This document shows, in pieces, positions 53,824-63,879 of a stretch of 64,000 nt of DNA. The position numbers were made by a program, and so were the translations under genes. The DNA is from Campylobacterales bacterium (GTDB taxonomy: Bacteria > Campylobacterota > Campylobacteria > Campylobacterales > QNZT01). Position 1 is the first letter of the stretch, and the number at the start of each line of letters is the position of its first letter. The stretch lies in NCBI GenBank assembly GCA_027023305.1, contig JALVVR010000034.1, positions 44,266 through 108,265 of the forward strand, written 5' to 3'. Under the pieces are notes generated by a model that was not told the DNA's origin, searched no databases, and worked only from the letters and a program-made list of their open reading frames with translations.

Positions 53824-54750
53824 CTAACTAACTCTTCACTCTGTATTGTTGAGATTATATCGGTTAGTACTTGTGGTGCTGTTTTTGTTGGGACTTGACA
53901 AGTACCTGCATTTTAATCTCCACCACCTTCAAATTCGAGCATTAGTTTACTGATATTAAATAAAGAATTTTTGTTGATAATTGACTTTCCTACTGCATAT
54001 ACAATATTTCTTTTTTGAAATCCCCAGATTTTGTGTATAGATATTTCTGCTTCAGGATAAAGTGCATATATCATAAATCTATTTCCAGGATATATTATTT
54101 CTTCATTTGTTAAATCAAGCACTACTATTTCATCATGAAGAGTTGAGCATTTTCTTAGTTGAGTTATGAAGTCATTTTTATAGTGATTATATAAAGTAAC
54201 TCTTTCTATCACATCAGGTTGTTTCATAATGTCATCTATTTCATGAGCTAGACAGTAGAATCATATCCATCATAAGTTGGTAGTTTGAAACTCTAAAGTT
54301 TCTAAATCTCCCAAGTCCAGTTCTTGACTCCATGATAAAGCTTAAAAGTACCCAATCTTTTGGATCTAATATATCATCTATTGTAAAATCAGCAGAGTCC
54401 GCTTTGTTTGCTGCATCCATCATAGGACGAGACTTTTTAGGAAATGTATCGTCTCCTCCATAGTATTGATAGATAACTTCAGCAGCTGATGGTGCATCAG
54501 GGTCTATGATGTGGTTATCTTTTTTTTTATTTCTTAATGTTTCACTTAGATGGTGAGCAAAAACAATATAAGCTTTTTCATTATATAGTAGATTTGTAAC
54601 TATATCTTTGTTATTTACTTCTATAATTCCATCTTGCATATCTTTTGGATGAACAAATTTTATATCATCTATCATATCAAGATGTTTTAAGAGCACTGCA
54701 CAAATCAAACCATCCATATCACTTCTTGTTACTAGTCGGTATTTTTCTAT
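53820..54750 (-). pseudogene. DHH-family phosphoesterase pseudogene
   Basis: The gene is recognisable end to end (RLVTRSDMDGLICAVLLKHLD, then HIIDPDAPSAAEVIY, RTGLGRFRNFRVSNY, AGNRFMIYALYPEAEISIH and AGTCQVPT) but carries several independent lesions. The start codon behind a good GGAGAAAAC is ATA instead of ATG. DHH is AHH (GCT for GAT near 54560). A net 2-nt deletion shifts the frame near 54255. The GGGHE motif reads GGGD-stop near 53915. Homologues from memory are full-length exopolyphosphatase-like proteins of about 310 residues. The remnant still translates in two parts, 104 and 158 residues. Confidence 0.85.
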
Positions 54751-54912
54751 GTTTTCTCCTTTATTTGTATCTGTATATCGACAAAAATTATGATTTATTT
54801 ATGTTTTATGAAAAAACATATGTTTAAGCAAAACAAAAGCATTTTTTTTATATAATTGCCACCTTAAATGCCTAATTTTGGTGTTTAAATACAAAAAAGA
54901 AAGGAAAATACA

Positions 54913-55284
54913 GTGCCTACTATTAATCAATTGATTAGAAAAGAGAGAAAAAAGGTGATTAAAAAATCAAAATCACCAGCACTAGACAAATGTCCTCAAA
55001 AAAGAGGTGTTTGTACAAGAGTTTATACTACAACTCCAAAAAAACCTAACTCAGCTTTAAGAAAAGTTGCAAAAGTTAGACTTACAAGTGGATTTGAAGT
55101 TATTAGTTATATCGGTGGTGAGGGACACAACTTGCAAGAACACTCTATCGTTTTAGTTAGAGGGGGAAGGGTAAAAGATTTACCTGGTGTTAAGTACCAT
55201 ATCGTTAGGGGTGCACTAGATACTGCTGGTGTTGCTAACAGAAAAGTTGCTAGAAGTAAATACGGTGCTAAAAGACCTAAATAA
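54913..55284 (+). CDS. rpsL: 30S ribosomal protein S12
   Basis: A 123-residue protein beginning [14 protein letters not shown] with a GTG start at 54913 (AAAGGAAAA upstream). It contains [18 protein letters not shown], with the wild-type streptomycin-binding Lys in [13 protein letters not shown]12 lies at the decoding centre. First gene of the rpsL-rpsG-fusA unit. Confidence 0.97.
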   Translation: MPTINQLIRKERKKVIKKSKSPALDKCPQKRGVCTRVYTTTPKKPNSALRKVAKVRLTSGFEVISYIGGEGHNLQEHSIVLVRGGRVKDLPGVKYHIVRGALDTAGVANRKVARSKYGAKRPK

Positions 55285-55338
55285 TTTAGGCTAAAGCTAA
55301 AGAAGAAAAAATAAATTATTAATGTTAAAAATTTGGCC

Positions 55339-55369
55339 AGGCTTTGTCCTTAGGATGTTGACAAAGTTT
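55339..55369 (+). promoter_or_regulatory. hairpin in the rpsL-rpsG interval
   Basis: CTTTGTC (55342-55348) pairs with GACAAAG (55360-55366); the stem extends by G-T pairs and a further A-T pair on the outside (AGG...TTT). In E. coli the S12-S7 intercistronic region is the S7 binding site that regulates the operon; a similar role here is inference. Confidence 0.4.
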
Positions 55370-55398
55370 GAGTAAATTTTACAAAAAAATAAAATTGA

Positions 55399-55878
<480 letters not shown>

Positions 55879-55890
55879 TAGGAATATAAA

Positions 55891-57981
55891 ATGGCAAGAT
55901 CACATAAATTAGAAGATGTTAGAAATATAGGTATTGCTGCTCATATTGATGCTGGTAAAACAACTACAACTGAGAGAATCCTTTTCTACACAGGTGTTGA
56001 GCATAAAATAGGTGAGGTTCATGATGGTGCTGCTACTATGGACTGGATGGAGCAAGAGCAAGAGAGAGGTATTACTATTACTTCTGCTGCAACAACTTGT
56101 GAGTGGAGAAAAAAACAGATAAATATCATAGATACTCCGGGCCATGTGGACTTTACTATTGAAGTTGAAAGAAGTATGAGAGTTCTTGATGGTGCTGTTT
56201 CAGTTTTCTGTGCTGTTGGTGGAGTTCAACCTCAATCAGAAACAGTTTGGAGACAAAGAAATAGATATGGAGTACCATCACTAGTATTTGTTAACAAGAT
56301 GGATAGAACTGGTGCTGATTTTTATGAAGTTGAGAGACAAATAAAAGATAGACTAAAAGGAAATCCAGTTCCAATCCAACTACCAATAGGTGCTGAAGAG
56401 GACTTTGAAGGTATCGTTGATTTAGTTAAAATGAAAGAAATCGTTTGGGATGCAGATGCTGCTATGGGTAGTGCTTATCACGAGCAAGATATAAGAGCTG
56501 ATTTAGCTGACAAGGCTGAAGAGTATAGAGAGAAAATGATTGAAGAAATCTCTTCTGTTGATGGTAATGAAGAGCTTATGGAGAAGTTTTTAGAGGGTGA
56601 AGAGATAAGTAATGAAGAGATTATAGCTGCTATAAAAAAAGCTACAATTGACATGCATATTGTACCTATGACTTGTGGTACTGCTTTTAAAAACAAAGGT
56701 GTTCAAACTTTGCTTGATGCTGTTGTTGATTATCTTCCAGCTCCAACAGAAGTTCCTGCTATCAAAGGAACTATGATGGATGATGAAGAAAAAGAGGTAG
56801 AAGTAGAGTCATCAGATGATGGACATTTCGCTTCGTTAGCATTTAAAATCATGACTGACCCATTTGTTGGACAGCTTACTTTTATCAGAGTTTATAGAGG
56901 TAGTTTAGAATCTGGTTCATATGTTCACAACTCATCAAAAGATAAAAAAGAGAGAATTGGTCGTATCATGAAAATGCATGCGATTAAAAGAGAGGAAGTA
57001 AAAGAGATATATGCTGGTGAAATCGGTGCAGTTGTTGGTCTTAAAAATACAACTACTGGTGATACTCTTTGTGATCCAGAGGATAAAGTAGTACTAGAGA
57101 GAATGGACTTCCCAGAGCCAGTAATCAGTGTTGCAGTTGAGCCAAAAACTAAAGCTGACCAAGAGAAAATGGGTATCGCTCTACAAAAACTAGCTCAAGA
57201 AGATCCATCTTTTAGAGTAGAGACTGATGAAGAGAGTGGTCAAACTATTATCTCTGGTATGGGTGAGTTACACTTAGAAATCCTTGTTGATAGAATGATG
57301 AGAGAGTTCAAAGTTGAAGCTGAAATCGGTCAACCACAAGTGGCTTACAGAGAGTGTATTAAAGAGAGTGTTAAACAAGAATACAAATATGCAAAACAAT
57401 CTGGTGGTAGAGGTCAATATGGTCATGTTTACTTAGAGATCGAGCCAATGGAAGCTGGTTCAGGTTATGAGTTTGTAAATGCTATCAAAGGTGGATCAGT
57501 TCCAAGAGAGTATATCCCAGCAGTTGACAAAGGTTGTCAAGAAGCTATGGCTGGTGGTGTACTTGCTGGTTATCCTATGGAAGATGTAAAAGTTACTCTT
57601 TATGATGGTAGTTACCATGATGTGGATTCAAATGAGATGGCATTTAAACTTGCTGCTTCAATGGGATTTAAAGAGGGTGCTAGAAAAGCAGGTGCTGCTA
57701 TCATGGAACCTATGATGAAAGTTGAAGTTGAAGTTCCAGAAGAGTATATGGGTGATGTTATCGGTGATCTTAACAGAAGAAGAGGACAAGTTGAAGGTAT
57801 GGATGACAGAGCAGGCAACAAAATAGTAAATGCTTTCGTTCCACTTTCAGAAATGTTTGGTTACTCAACTGATCTAAGAAGTGCTACTCAAGGTAGAGCA
57901 ACTTATGCTATGGAATTCCACCACTATGCAGAAGTTCCAAGAAATGTTTCAGAAGAAATTATAAAAAAACGAAATGGTTAA
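55891..57981 (+). CDS. fusA: elongation factor G
   Basis: A 696-residue translocase GTPase. G1 is AHIDAGKTT, switch I contains [12 protein letters not shown]3 is DTPGHVD, G4 NKMD. Domains II-V follow, with [10 protein letters not shown] and [14 protein letters not shown] near the C-terminus. Full length. Last gene before a hairpin and tRNA-Arg. Confidence 0.97.
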   Translation: MARSHKLEDVRNIGIAAHIDAGKTTTTERILFYTGVEHKIGEVHDGAATMDWMEQEQERGITITSAATTCEWRKKQINIIDTPGHVDFTIEVERSMRVLDGAVSVFCAVGGVQPQSETVWRQRNRYGVPSLVFVNKMDRTGADFYEVERQIKDRLKGNPVPIQLPIGAEEDFEGIVDLVKMKEIVWDADAAMGSAYHEQDIRADLADKAEEYREKMIEEISSVDGNEELMEKFLEGEEISNEEIIAAIKKATIDMHIVPMTCGTAFKNKGVQTLLDAVVDYLPAPTEVPAIKGTMMDDEEKEVEVESSDDGHFASLAFKIMTDPFVGQLTFIRVYRGSLESGSYVHNSSKDKKERIGRIMKMHAIKREEVKEIYAGEIGAVVGLKNTTTGDTLCDPEDKVVLERMDFPEPVISVAVEPKTKADQEKMGIALQKLAQEDPSFRVETDEESGQTIISGMGELHLEILVDRMMREFKVEAEIGQPQVAYRECIKESVKQEYKYAKQSGGRGQYGHVYLEIEPMEAGSGYEFVNAIKGGSVPREYIPAVDKGCQEAMAGGVLAGYPMEDVKVTLYDGSYHDVDSNEMAFKLAASMGFKEGARKAGAAIMEPMMKVEVEVPEEYMGDVIGDLNRRRGQVEGMDDRAGNKIVNAFVPLSEMFGYSTDLRSATQGRATYAMEFHHYAEVPRNVSEEIIKKRNG

Positions 57982-57999
57982 GTAATTAATCATATTTGA

Positions 58000-58040
58000 G
58001 ATAAATGGAAGAGACAGACTTTGTCTGCTCTTCATTTATC
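58000..58040 (+). terminator. long hairpin after fusA
   Basis: GATAAATGGAAGAGACAGAC pairs with GTCTGCTCTTCATTTATC around TTT, with two single-nt bulges. It lies 8 nt before tRNA-Arg and probably marks the end of the str operon or a processing site. Confidence 0.7.
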
Positions 58041-58047
58041 ACTCCCT

Positions 58048-58124
58048 GTCCTCGTAGCTCAGCTGGATAGAGCACTGGATTCCTAATCCAGAGGTCATGA
58101 GTTCGAATCTCGTCGGGGACACCA
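58048..58124 (+). tRNA. tRNA-Arg (CCT anticodon)
   Basis: 77 nt; acceptor GTCCTCG/CGGGGAC (one wobble), anticodon stem-loop CTGGA-TTCCTAA-TCCAG, encoded CCA. Confidence 0.95.
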
Positions 58125-58184
58125 CTTAAAAAAATCTTACAAAATAAAATTACTTAAATTTAAATAATACATGATAAAATATCG

Positions 58185-58224
58185 TAGCTCAAATTTTGGG
58201 GTTTACCTCCTAGGGGTAGAGCTA
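58185..58224 (+). promoter_or_regulatory. structured leader of the malic enzyme gene
   Basis: TAGCTC (58185-58190) pairs with GAGCTA (58219-58224), enclosing an inner hairpin TACCTC-CTA-GGGGTA (58204-58218). A run of seven A follows. A GATAAAAT box near 58173 would put the mRNA start just before it, so the transcript begins with this fold, about 20 nt before the ribosome-binding site AGGAG. Confidence 0.5.
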
Positions 58225-58246
58225 TAAAAAAACAGCAGGAGAAAAA

Positions 58247-59530
58247 ATGAGTAATTTTGAACAAGATAGTTTAAACTATCACAAAGCGAAAAATGAGTTT
58301 GATACAAATGGGAAAACAGGAACTTTACTGACAAAACCATGTGATACAGAGGATGATTTGTCAATGGCATATAGTCCAGGAGTTGCTTATCCTTGTCTTG
58401 AAATAGAAAAAGATGTAGAAAAGGCTTATGACTATACAAACAAAGGTAACTTAGTTGCAGTTGTTAGTGATGGTACAGCAGTACTTGGTCTTGGAGATAT
58501 CGGACACTTAGCTGGAAAACCAGTTATGGAAGGTAAAGGAGTTTTGTTTAAGAAGTTTGCAAATGTTGATGCTGTTGATATAGAACTTAATACAAAAGAT
58601 ACTGAAGAGATTATCAAAATAGTTGCTGCGATGGCCGATAGTTTTGGTGGTGTAAACTTAGAAGATATTTCAGCTCCTAGATGTTTTGTTATAGAAGAAA
58701 GACTTAAAGAGATATGTAATGTTCCAGTATTTCATGATGATCAACATGGAACAGCAGTTATAACAACAGCTGGACTTATGGGTGTACTTGACATGAGTGG
58801 GAAAAAAGCTGAGGATTTAAAAGTAGTTGTTATCGGTGCTGGTGCATCAGGTATAGCATGTGCAACTATGTATAAAGCACTTGGTGTTAAAAATATTACT
58901 ATGCTTGATTCTAAAGGTGTTATTCACTCTGGAAGAGATGATTTAAATGAGTATAAACAAAAATTTGCTTTTGAAACTCCAGATAGAACTTTAGAAGATG
59001 CTTGTAAAAATGCAGATATGATACTAGGATTAAGTCAACCAGATTTAATATCTAAAGATATGGTTGCTTCTATGGCTGATAGTCCTATAATCTTTGCTTG
59101 TGCAAATCCAAATCCAGAGATAAAACCACCTTTAGCAAAAGAAGCAAGAGCTGATGTTATCATAGGAACTGGTAGAAGTGATTATCCAAATCAAGTAAAC
59201 AATGTTTTAGGTTTCCCACAAATCTTTAGAGGGGCTTTAGATGTTAGAGCTACTAAGATAACTGAAAACATGAAGATGGCAGCTTCAAAAGCTTTATCAA
59301 AACTAGCTAAAGAGCCAGTACCTGATTATGTAAAAGAGGCTCATGGAAGAGGAGATGATATGACTTTTGGACCAGATTATATCATACCTTCACCATTTGA
59401 TAAAAGAGTTCTTCCTTATGTAGCTAGTGCAGTTGCAAAAGCAGCTATCGAAGATGGTGTTGCTAGAAAAACTGACTTGGATATGGATGCTTACTTTAAA
59501 CATCTTGAAGAGTTGGCAGAGAGAAGATAG
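58247..59530 (+). CDS. NAD(P)-dependent malic enzyme
   Basis: A 427-residue short-form malic enzyme that oxidatively decarboxylates malate to pyruvate. Catalytic and metal regions are AYSPGVAYPCLEI, VAVVSDGTAVLGLGDIG, FHDDQHGTAVI (metal Asp), and the Rossmann site VVIGAGASGIACA. It ends without the phosphotransacetylase-like domain of MaeB. Together with the biotin carboxylase subunit at 17945 it suggests active C3-C4 interconversion. AGCAGGAG precedes the ATG. Confidence 0.92.
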   Translation: MSNFEQDSLNYHKAKNEFDTNGKTGTLLTKPCDTEDDLSMAYSPGVAYPCLEIEKDVEKAYDYTNKGNLVAVVSDGTAVLGLGDIGHLAGKPVMEGKGVLFKKFANVDAVDIELNTKDTEEIIKIVAAMADSFGGVNLEDISAPRCFVIEERLKEICNVPVFHDDQHGTAVITTAGLMGVLDMSGKKAEDLKVVVIGAGASGIACATMYKALGVKNITMLDSKGVIHSGRDDLNEYKQKFAFETPDRTLEDACKNADMILGLSQPDLISKDMVASMADSPIIFACANPNPEIKPPLAKEARADVIIGTGRSDYPNQVNNVLGFPQIFRGALDVRATKITENMKMAASKALSKLAKEPVPDYVKEAHGRGDDMTFGPDYIIPSPFDKRVLPYVASAVAKAAIEDGVARKTDLDMDAYFKHLEELAERR

Positions 59531-59549
59531 TTTTTTAAAGAGTAGGGCT

Positions 59550-61283
59550 TTATGCCCTCTCTATTTTTACTTTTACCTCTTGAAAACAAGCTCCATCACC
59601 CTCTAAAGATAAAAAACTTGGAGTTAATTTATTTACTCCATCAACTCCACTATATATCCTGATAGAGTCTTCTCTTAAATCATCACTATTTTTTACTTTT
59701 ATATTAAGTTTTCCATACTTTGTAGTTATAGTTACCTCTTCATCATCTTTATATCCAAGGGAGGGATGAATATGCACATAGTTATCAGTTTTAAACTGAG
59801 AGTTTAGTGAGTATTTGTATTTTGGAGTTATCAGGTAAAATCCATCTTCATCTTTTAATTCACTCTCATCTTCACTATCATCTATAAACTCAAAGTGAAA
59901 ATCATCTTCGCTATATGGAAGGCTGTCGTAACTTTTAGAAGTTATATAGTGGTTTTCAAAGTTTGAGTTAGATTCAACTATCTTTTCTATATATTTTGCT
60001 TTTGATTCAAGTTGTGGGTAGTCAAATCTTGCTAAAAGGTATTTAGTTAAGTTATATTCACTTACTCCAAACTCTTCTTCTTTTAGTTTTGGCATAAGCC
60101 CTACAAACTCGTGAGAGTATGAAAATCTTATATCTTGTTTTGCTAAAAAGTTTACTGAGGGGATAACAAGGTCAGCTAAAGCAGAAGTTTGGTTTTCAAA
60201 AAGTCCATAGTAAACTACAAATTTACTTTTTTTAAGTCCATCAAAAACTCGGTTTGTATTTGGCATTTGATTTGCTGGATTTGCCCCTTGTATAAATACT
60301 AAGTCAAATTCTCCAAAATCAACTGTCGCCATAGGTGTAGTTTTGACATTATAGTTTGAAAAAGGGAGTTCATAGCCAAGAGTAGAGTTTCCTAAAAAAC
60401 CAACTCCACAGCCTTCTTTACCAAAGTATCCAAGCATTGCTACAAAAGAGTCAATAGCTCTTAAGGTTTCATTAGCATTTGTGTATTTAGAAACTCCATT
60501 TCCTACTAAAAATGATGTAGGAGTATCTTTTATGAGCATGAGGGCTGTTAAAAAATCTTCTATAACTATCTGGGTTGAGTCTAAAAGTTGGTTTATAGTA
60601 TAGGATCTAAAAAAGTTTAAAAAATAGTCAAAATCACTTCCATGTTTTGCTATCCACTCTTCGTCTTCCATCTGTTCCATATAAGCAAATCTACAAAAAA
60701 GAATCGCTAAGTCAAAATCACTTCTTGGTTTTATTTGTAAGTGAATATCTGCTTTTTTACCTAGAGGAGTTTTTACTGGGTCTATGACTATAAGGATTTT
60801 ATCTTTTATTATTTCAAGTAAGTGAGAGTTTGTTGAGTCTATATTTCTTCCCCAAACCACGACTACTTTTGATTTTTTTATAAGTGAAGGAGTTAGGGAG
60901 TAGTTTTTACCTCTTCCTTCTATTATCCCAGCCTCTCCTCCACTGTCACAGAGATTTCCACTTGTAAAAGTTGAGCCGAATTTTGAGAAAAATTCTTTTG
61001 TTATGTTTTGCATATAACCAAAGTTTCCACTGCTTTTAAATAGAAGTGTTTTTTTATCATGAGAGTCTTTTAGCTTTTCATAAAGGATATTTAAAGCCTC
61101 TTCATTTGTTATCTCTTTGCCATTAAATCTAGCCTTTTGGATTCTAGGCTCATTAAGATAATGATTTAGGTTTGGGCAAAGATGACCATTTGTATAGGAG
61201 TGTTCTTTATCTCCCTTAAGTTTTTTACCATCAAATATAACTGAACATGCATCATAACAATCCAAAGGACAAGTTGTTCTCAT
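59550..61283 (-). CDS. molybdopterin-dependent oxidoreductase, cytoplasmic type
   Basis: A 577-residue member of the DMSO reductase superfamily. The N-terminal 4Fe-4S site is C5, C9, C13 and C36 (CPLDCYDAC...GHLCPN). Then come the Mo-bis-MGD regions: FKSSGNFGYMQN, CDSGGEAG, VWGRNIDSTNSH, IDPVKTPLGKKADIHLQIKPRSD. It has no Tat signal and is shorter than nitrate or formate enzymes. The substrate cannot be told. The start overlaps the stop of the upstream HlyD-like gene by 4 nt. Confidence 0.85.
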   Translation of the reverse strand: MRTTCPLDCYDACSVIFDGKKLKGDKEHSYTNGHLCPNLNHYLNEPRIQKARFNGKEITNEEALNILYEKLKDSHDKKTLLFKSSGNFGYMQNITKEFFSKFGSTFTSGNLCDSGGEAGIIEGRGKNYSLTPSLIKKSKVVVVWGRNIDSTNSHLLEIIKDKILIVIDPVKTPLGKKADIHLQIKPRSDFDLAILFCRFAYMEQMEDEEWIAKHGSDFDYFLNFFRSYTINQLLDSTQIVIEDFLTALMLIKDTPTSFLVGNGVSKYTNANETLRAIDSFVAMLGYFGKEGCGVGFLGNSTLGYELPFSNYNVKTTPMATVDFGEFDLVFIQGANPANQMPNTNRVFDGLKKSKFVVYYGLFENQTSALADLVIPSVNFLAKQDIRFSYSHEFVGLMPKLKEEEFGVSEYNLTKYLLARFDYPQLESKAKYIEKIVESNSNFENHYITSKSYDSLPYSEDDFHFEFIDDSEDESELKDEDGFYLITPKYKYSLNSQFKTDNYVHIHPSLGYKDDEEVTITTKYGKLNIKVKNSDDLREDSIRIYSGVDGVNKLTPSFLSLEGDGACFQEVKVKIERA

Positions 61284-62032
61284 TTTATTTCCACCTTTAC
61301 TAACTTTGAAAAAACTAAAGGAGCAGGTATGGATAACTCAACTTTGTAGGTTGATATATTTTGAGTATCTGCTACTTTTAGTATTTTAACTATTTTATAC
61401 TTTATAGATTTTCCATTTATCTTAATAGGTGCAGTTTTAATCTTTTTTAAATCATCTAATGTTACAAATATAGTCAAACTAGCTTTACTTAGATCAGCTA
61501 TTTCTAAAAGAGGAGATCCAAAGTTTACAAAATCTCCAACTTTTGGATAGACTTTATAGATATAGTATTTTTCATCTACCTTGATATTTTTTTTATTTAT
61601 TTTATCTTTTAAGCTTTCTAGTTTTAGTTTTAGTTTAGCAATGGTTGTTTTTTGGTTTAAAAGATTTATTTTAGAAGAGAGCATTTTTGTTAGTTTTATA
61701 TCTTTTTGGGTTCTTGAGTAAGTGGTGAGGTTTTTAATCTTCTCATAAGCTTTTTTATCTATATTGTAGAGTTTTTTGCTAATGATGATGTTTTGTTCTA
61801 AGTTTGAAATCTCTGTTTTTGTAGTGTTTAATTCAATAGTATCTATGTAGTCATCAATCTTTATGATTGTTTTTCCATCAGAGTTTTTTCCCTCCCTAAA
61901 CTCATCGCTAAATATAATTTTTCCACTTACATCACTTTTTATCAAAAACTTTTCATATGGATTAGCTTTTGCATAGTATTCATGAGCATAAAGTGATGAA
62001 ATAAATATAGTAAAAAGTATTATTGATTTCAT
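61280..62032 (-). CDS. HlyD-like periplasmic adaptor protein
   Basis: A 250-residue protein with a signal peptide (residues 1-16, ending LYAH). A lipoyl-like half (SDVSGKIIFSD), a long helical hairpin rich in Lys/Leu (about 70-145) and the second lipoyl half (VYPKVGDFVNFGSPLLEIADLSKA) match the membrane-fusion-protein layout. It has no membrane anchor besides the signal. Normally it would bridge an inner-membrane pump and a TolC channel, yet neither is adjacent. It shares an operon with the molybdopterin enzyme. Confidence 0.75.
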   Translation of the reverse strand: MKSIILFTIFISSLYAHEYYAKANPYEKFLIKSDVSGKIIFSDEFREGKNSDGKTIIKIDDYIDTIELNTTKTEISNLEQNIIISKKLYNIDKKAYEKIKNLTTYSRTQKDIKLTKMLSSKINLLNQKTTIAKLKLKLESLKDKINKKNIKVDEKYYIYKVYPKVGDFVNFGSPLLEIADLSKASLTIFVTLDDLKKIKTAPIKINGKSIKYKIVKILKVADTQNISTYKVELSIPAPLVFSKLVKVEIK

Positions 62033-62071
62033 GAAACCCCTTTTTTATTAATTATATTGTACAATAATTAA

Positions 62072-62362
62072 ATGAAAAGATTAATTTATTTATTACCGAT
62101 ATTTTTAAGTGGTTGCTTGTATATAAATAATGGGGTGGGGCTTACAACCTTTCAGTATGATAGATGTAAAGAGTATTATGATGGTAGTGGGAAGTATCAT
62201 GATGAGTGTCCAAAATCTGCTCTTGATAAGAGTGGGGATTTGTTAGAAAAAGGTTCTCAAAGGATAGGTAAAGTTACAAAGTGTGTAGCTAAAAAAACAA
62301 AAGATTTCTTTTACTCATTTGGAAAAAAAGAGTGTGAAAATAGGAAAAAATGTGCCAAATAA
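62072..62362 (+). CDS. small lipoprotein
   Basis: A 96-residue predicted lipoprotein with lipobox FLSGC (Cys15), a Cys-containing body ([20 protein letters not shown]) and a basic C-terminus with two further cysteines ([11 protein letters not shown]). Family not recognised. Its 3' end overlaps cmoB by 11 nt, so the two are probably co-translated. Confidence 0.6.
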   Translation: MKRLIYLLPIFLSGCLYINNGVGLTTFQYDRCKEYYDGSGKYHDECPKSALDKSGDLLEKGSQRIGKVTKCVAKKTKDFFYSFGKKECENRKKCAK

Positions 62363-63239
62363 TTTAACTCTTCTAAGAGAGGAGAGAGATAAGTGGATGA
62401 GTTGGAAAAATATAGCTCCACTTCGAGAGATGATAGACTCTTTGCCTTTTGTGGAGACTAAAGTAAAATTTGGCGATGTGATAGAAATAAGTACAGATAG
62501 AAAACTTGATTTTACAAATGAAGCAAAACTACTTAAGCCGTGGAGAAAAGGTCCGTTTAGTATAGATGAACTTTTTATAGATAGTGAATGGCAGAGCTTT
62601 TTTAAGTACAACCTTTTAAAACCATATATTAACTTAAAAGATAAAGTAGTTGCAGATGTAGGGTGTAACAACGGTTACTATATGTTTAGGATGTTGGAAG
62701 AGAATCCCAAAAAGATAGTAGGCTTTGACCCATCTCCTTTATATAAAACTCAGTTTGATTTTATAAATCATTTTGTAAAGAGTGATATAGTTTATGAGCT
62801 TTTAGGGGTTGAACATCTTGATATTTATGATATAAAGTTTGATACTATATTTTGTCTTGGAGTACTTTATCACAGAAGTGATCCAGTTGGAACTTTAAAG
62901 AGTTTAAAAAAGGCTTTAAACGAAGATGGAGAGCTGTTTTTAGATACTTTCATGATAGATGGAGATGATGAAGTTTGTTTAACTCCAAAAACAAGATACT
63001 CTAAGATTCCAAATATATACTTTGTACCAACTATAAATGCTTTGAAAAACTGGTGTTTTCGGGCAGGGTTTAAAGAGGTAGAAGTTTTAGAGATAAAACA
63101 AACAAACTTGGATGAACAGAGAAAAACAGATTGGATAGAGGGTGAGAGTTTGGGTGATTTTTTAGATAAAGATAACCCTAACTTAACAGTTGAGGGTTAT
63201 CCATCTCCTAAGAGAGTATATATAAAAGCAATTATTTAA
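62352..63239 (+). CDS. cmoB: tRNA U34 carboxymethyltransferase
   Basis: A 295-residue enzyme that transfers the carboxymethyl group of carboxy-SAM to 5-hydroxyuridine at position 34 of certain tRNAs, forming cmo5U. Markers are [41 protein letters not shown] and the SAM site [17 protein letters not shown] choose a GTG start at 62352 because AGGAAAAAAT stands in front. A TTG at 62319 would extend it by 11 residues. CmoA, which makes the cofactor, is not in the window. Confidence 0.9.
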   Translation: MPNNLTLLREERDKWMSWKNIAPLREMIDSLPFVETKVKFGDVIEISTDRKLDFTNEAKLLKPWRKGPFSIDELFIDSEWQSFFKYNLLKPYINLKDKVVADVGCNNGYYMFRMLEENPKKIVGFDPSPLYKTQFDFINHFVKSDIVYELLGVEHLDIYDIKFDTIFCLGVLYHRSDPVGTLKSLKKALNEDGELFLDTFMIDGDDEVCLTPKTRYSKIPNIYFVPTINALKNWCFRAGFKEVEVLEIKQTNLDEQRKTDWIEGESLGDFLDKDNPNLTVEGYPSPKRVYIKAII

Positions 63240-63732
63240 GCTGTTTCTAACTCTTGTTCTTTAACTTGTTCTTTAAACTTTGTTTTTTGAGTTAGTTCTA
63301 AGATTTTTGATGAGATTTCATCTAAATTTAAGCTTATTTCACCTGTTTTATGTGCAATATCAGTAAAGTGTGTTGTGTCATTTTGAAGATAAAGTATATC
63401 ACTTTCTAAGTTTTGCATTTTTTTTAGTTGTTCGGTAGTAGATGAAGTTGTTGTATCTATAAGAGTGTTGTTTTGGTGTTTACTTTATCACTAAAATCTC
63501 CATCACCTATCTTTTCTAAAAGTATAAGCATTTTGCCATTTAATCCTAAATCATTTTCTGTTTTTTTCTCTAACTTTTTTGCTAAGCTATTAAGAGCTGT
63601 GATTACTTTACTGTTTTCATTTTCACAAAGCTCAATAGAGTTTGTATCTCTTGATATAAATTTATCAATATTTTCGATAAGCTCTAAAATCTTTTTATCG
63701 TTGTTTTCTTCTTTTTTAAATATATTTAACAT
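63236..63732 (-). pseudogene. methyl-accepting chemotaxis protein with internal deletion
   Basis: From the ATG at 63732 (AGGTG upstream) 91 codons read MLNIFKKEENNDKKI through the linker-like GKMLILLEKIGDGDFSDKVN, then stop. In another frame the tail STTEQLKKMQNLESDILYLQNDTTHFTDIAHKTGEISLNLDEI runs to a stop at 63236. The conserved signalling hairpin of chemoreceptors is missing between the two parts. The whole reads as a chemoreceptor of about 165 codons instead of 350 or more, with a deletion junction near 63460. Confidence 0.7.
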
Positions 63733-63739
63733 TTTTCAC

Positions 63740-63864
63740 CTAATCTAAAGTTTTATATAATTTTTTAGCATTTTCTATCTCATTTTTCCTTTTTTATCTG
63801 TTTCAGAAACTATGATAGTTTCACTGTCTAATTTGATTTCTTTATCTTGAAGTAAAGCTTGCAT
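63740..63864 (-). pseudogene. PAS-domain protein with internal deletion
   Basis: The ATG at 63864 opens MQALLQDKEIKLDSETIIVS and then ETDKKGKMR-stop, the usual start of the small PAS proteins encoded next to chemoreceptor genes in this phylum. In a different frame the last codons read NEIENAKKLYKTLD-stop, the usual end of such proteins. The about 100-residue PAS core between them is gone. It precedes the truncated chemoreceptor in the expected order. Confidence 0.65.
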
Positions 63865-63879
63865 GTTTTTACCTCGCCA

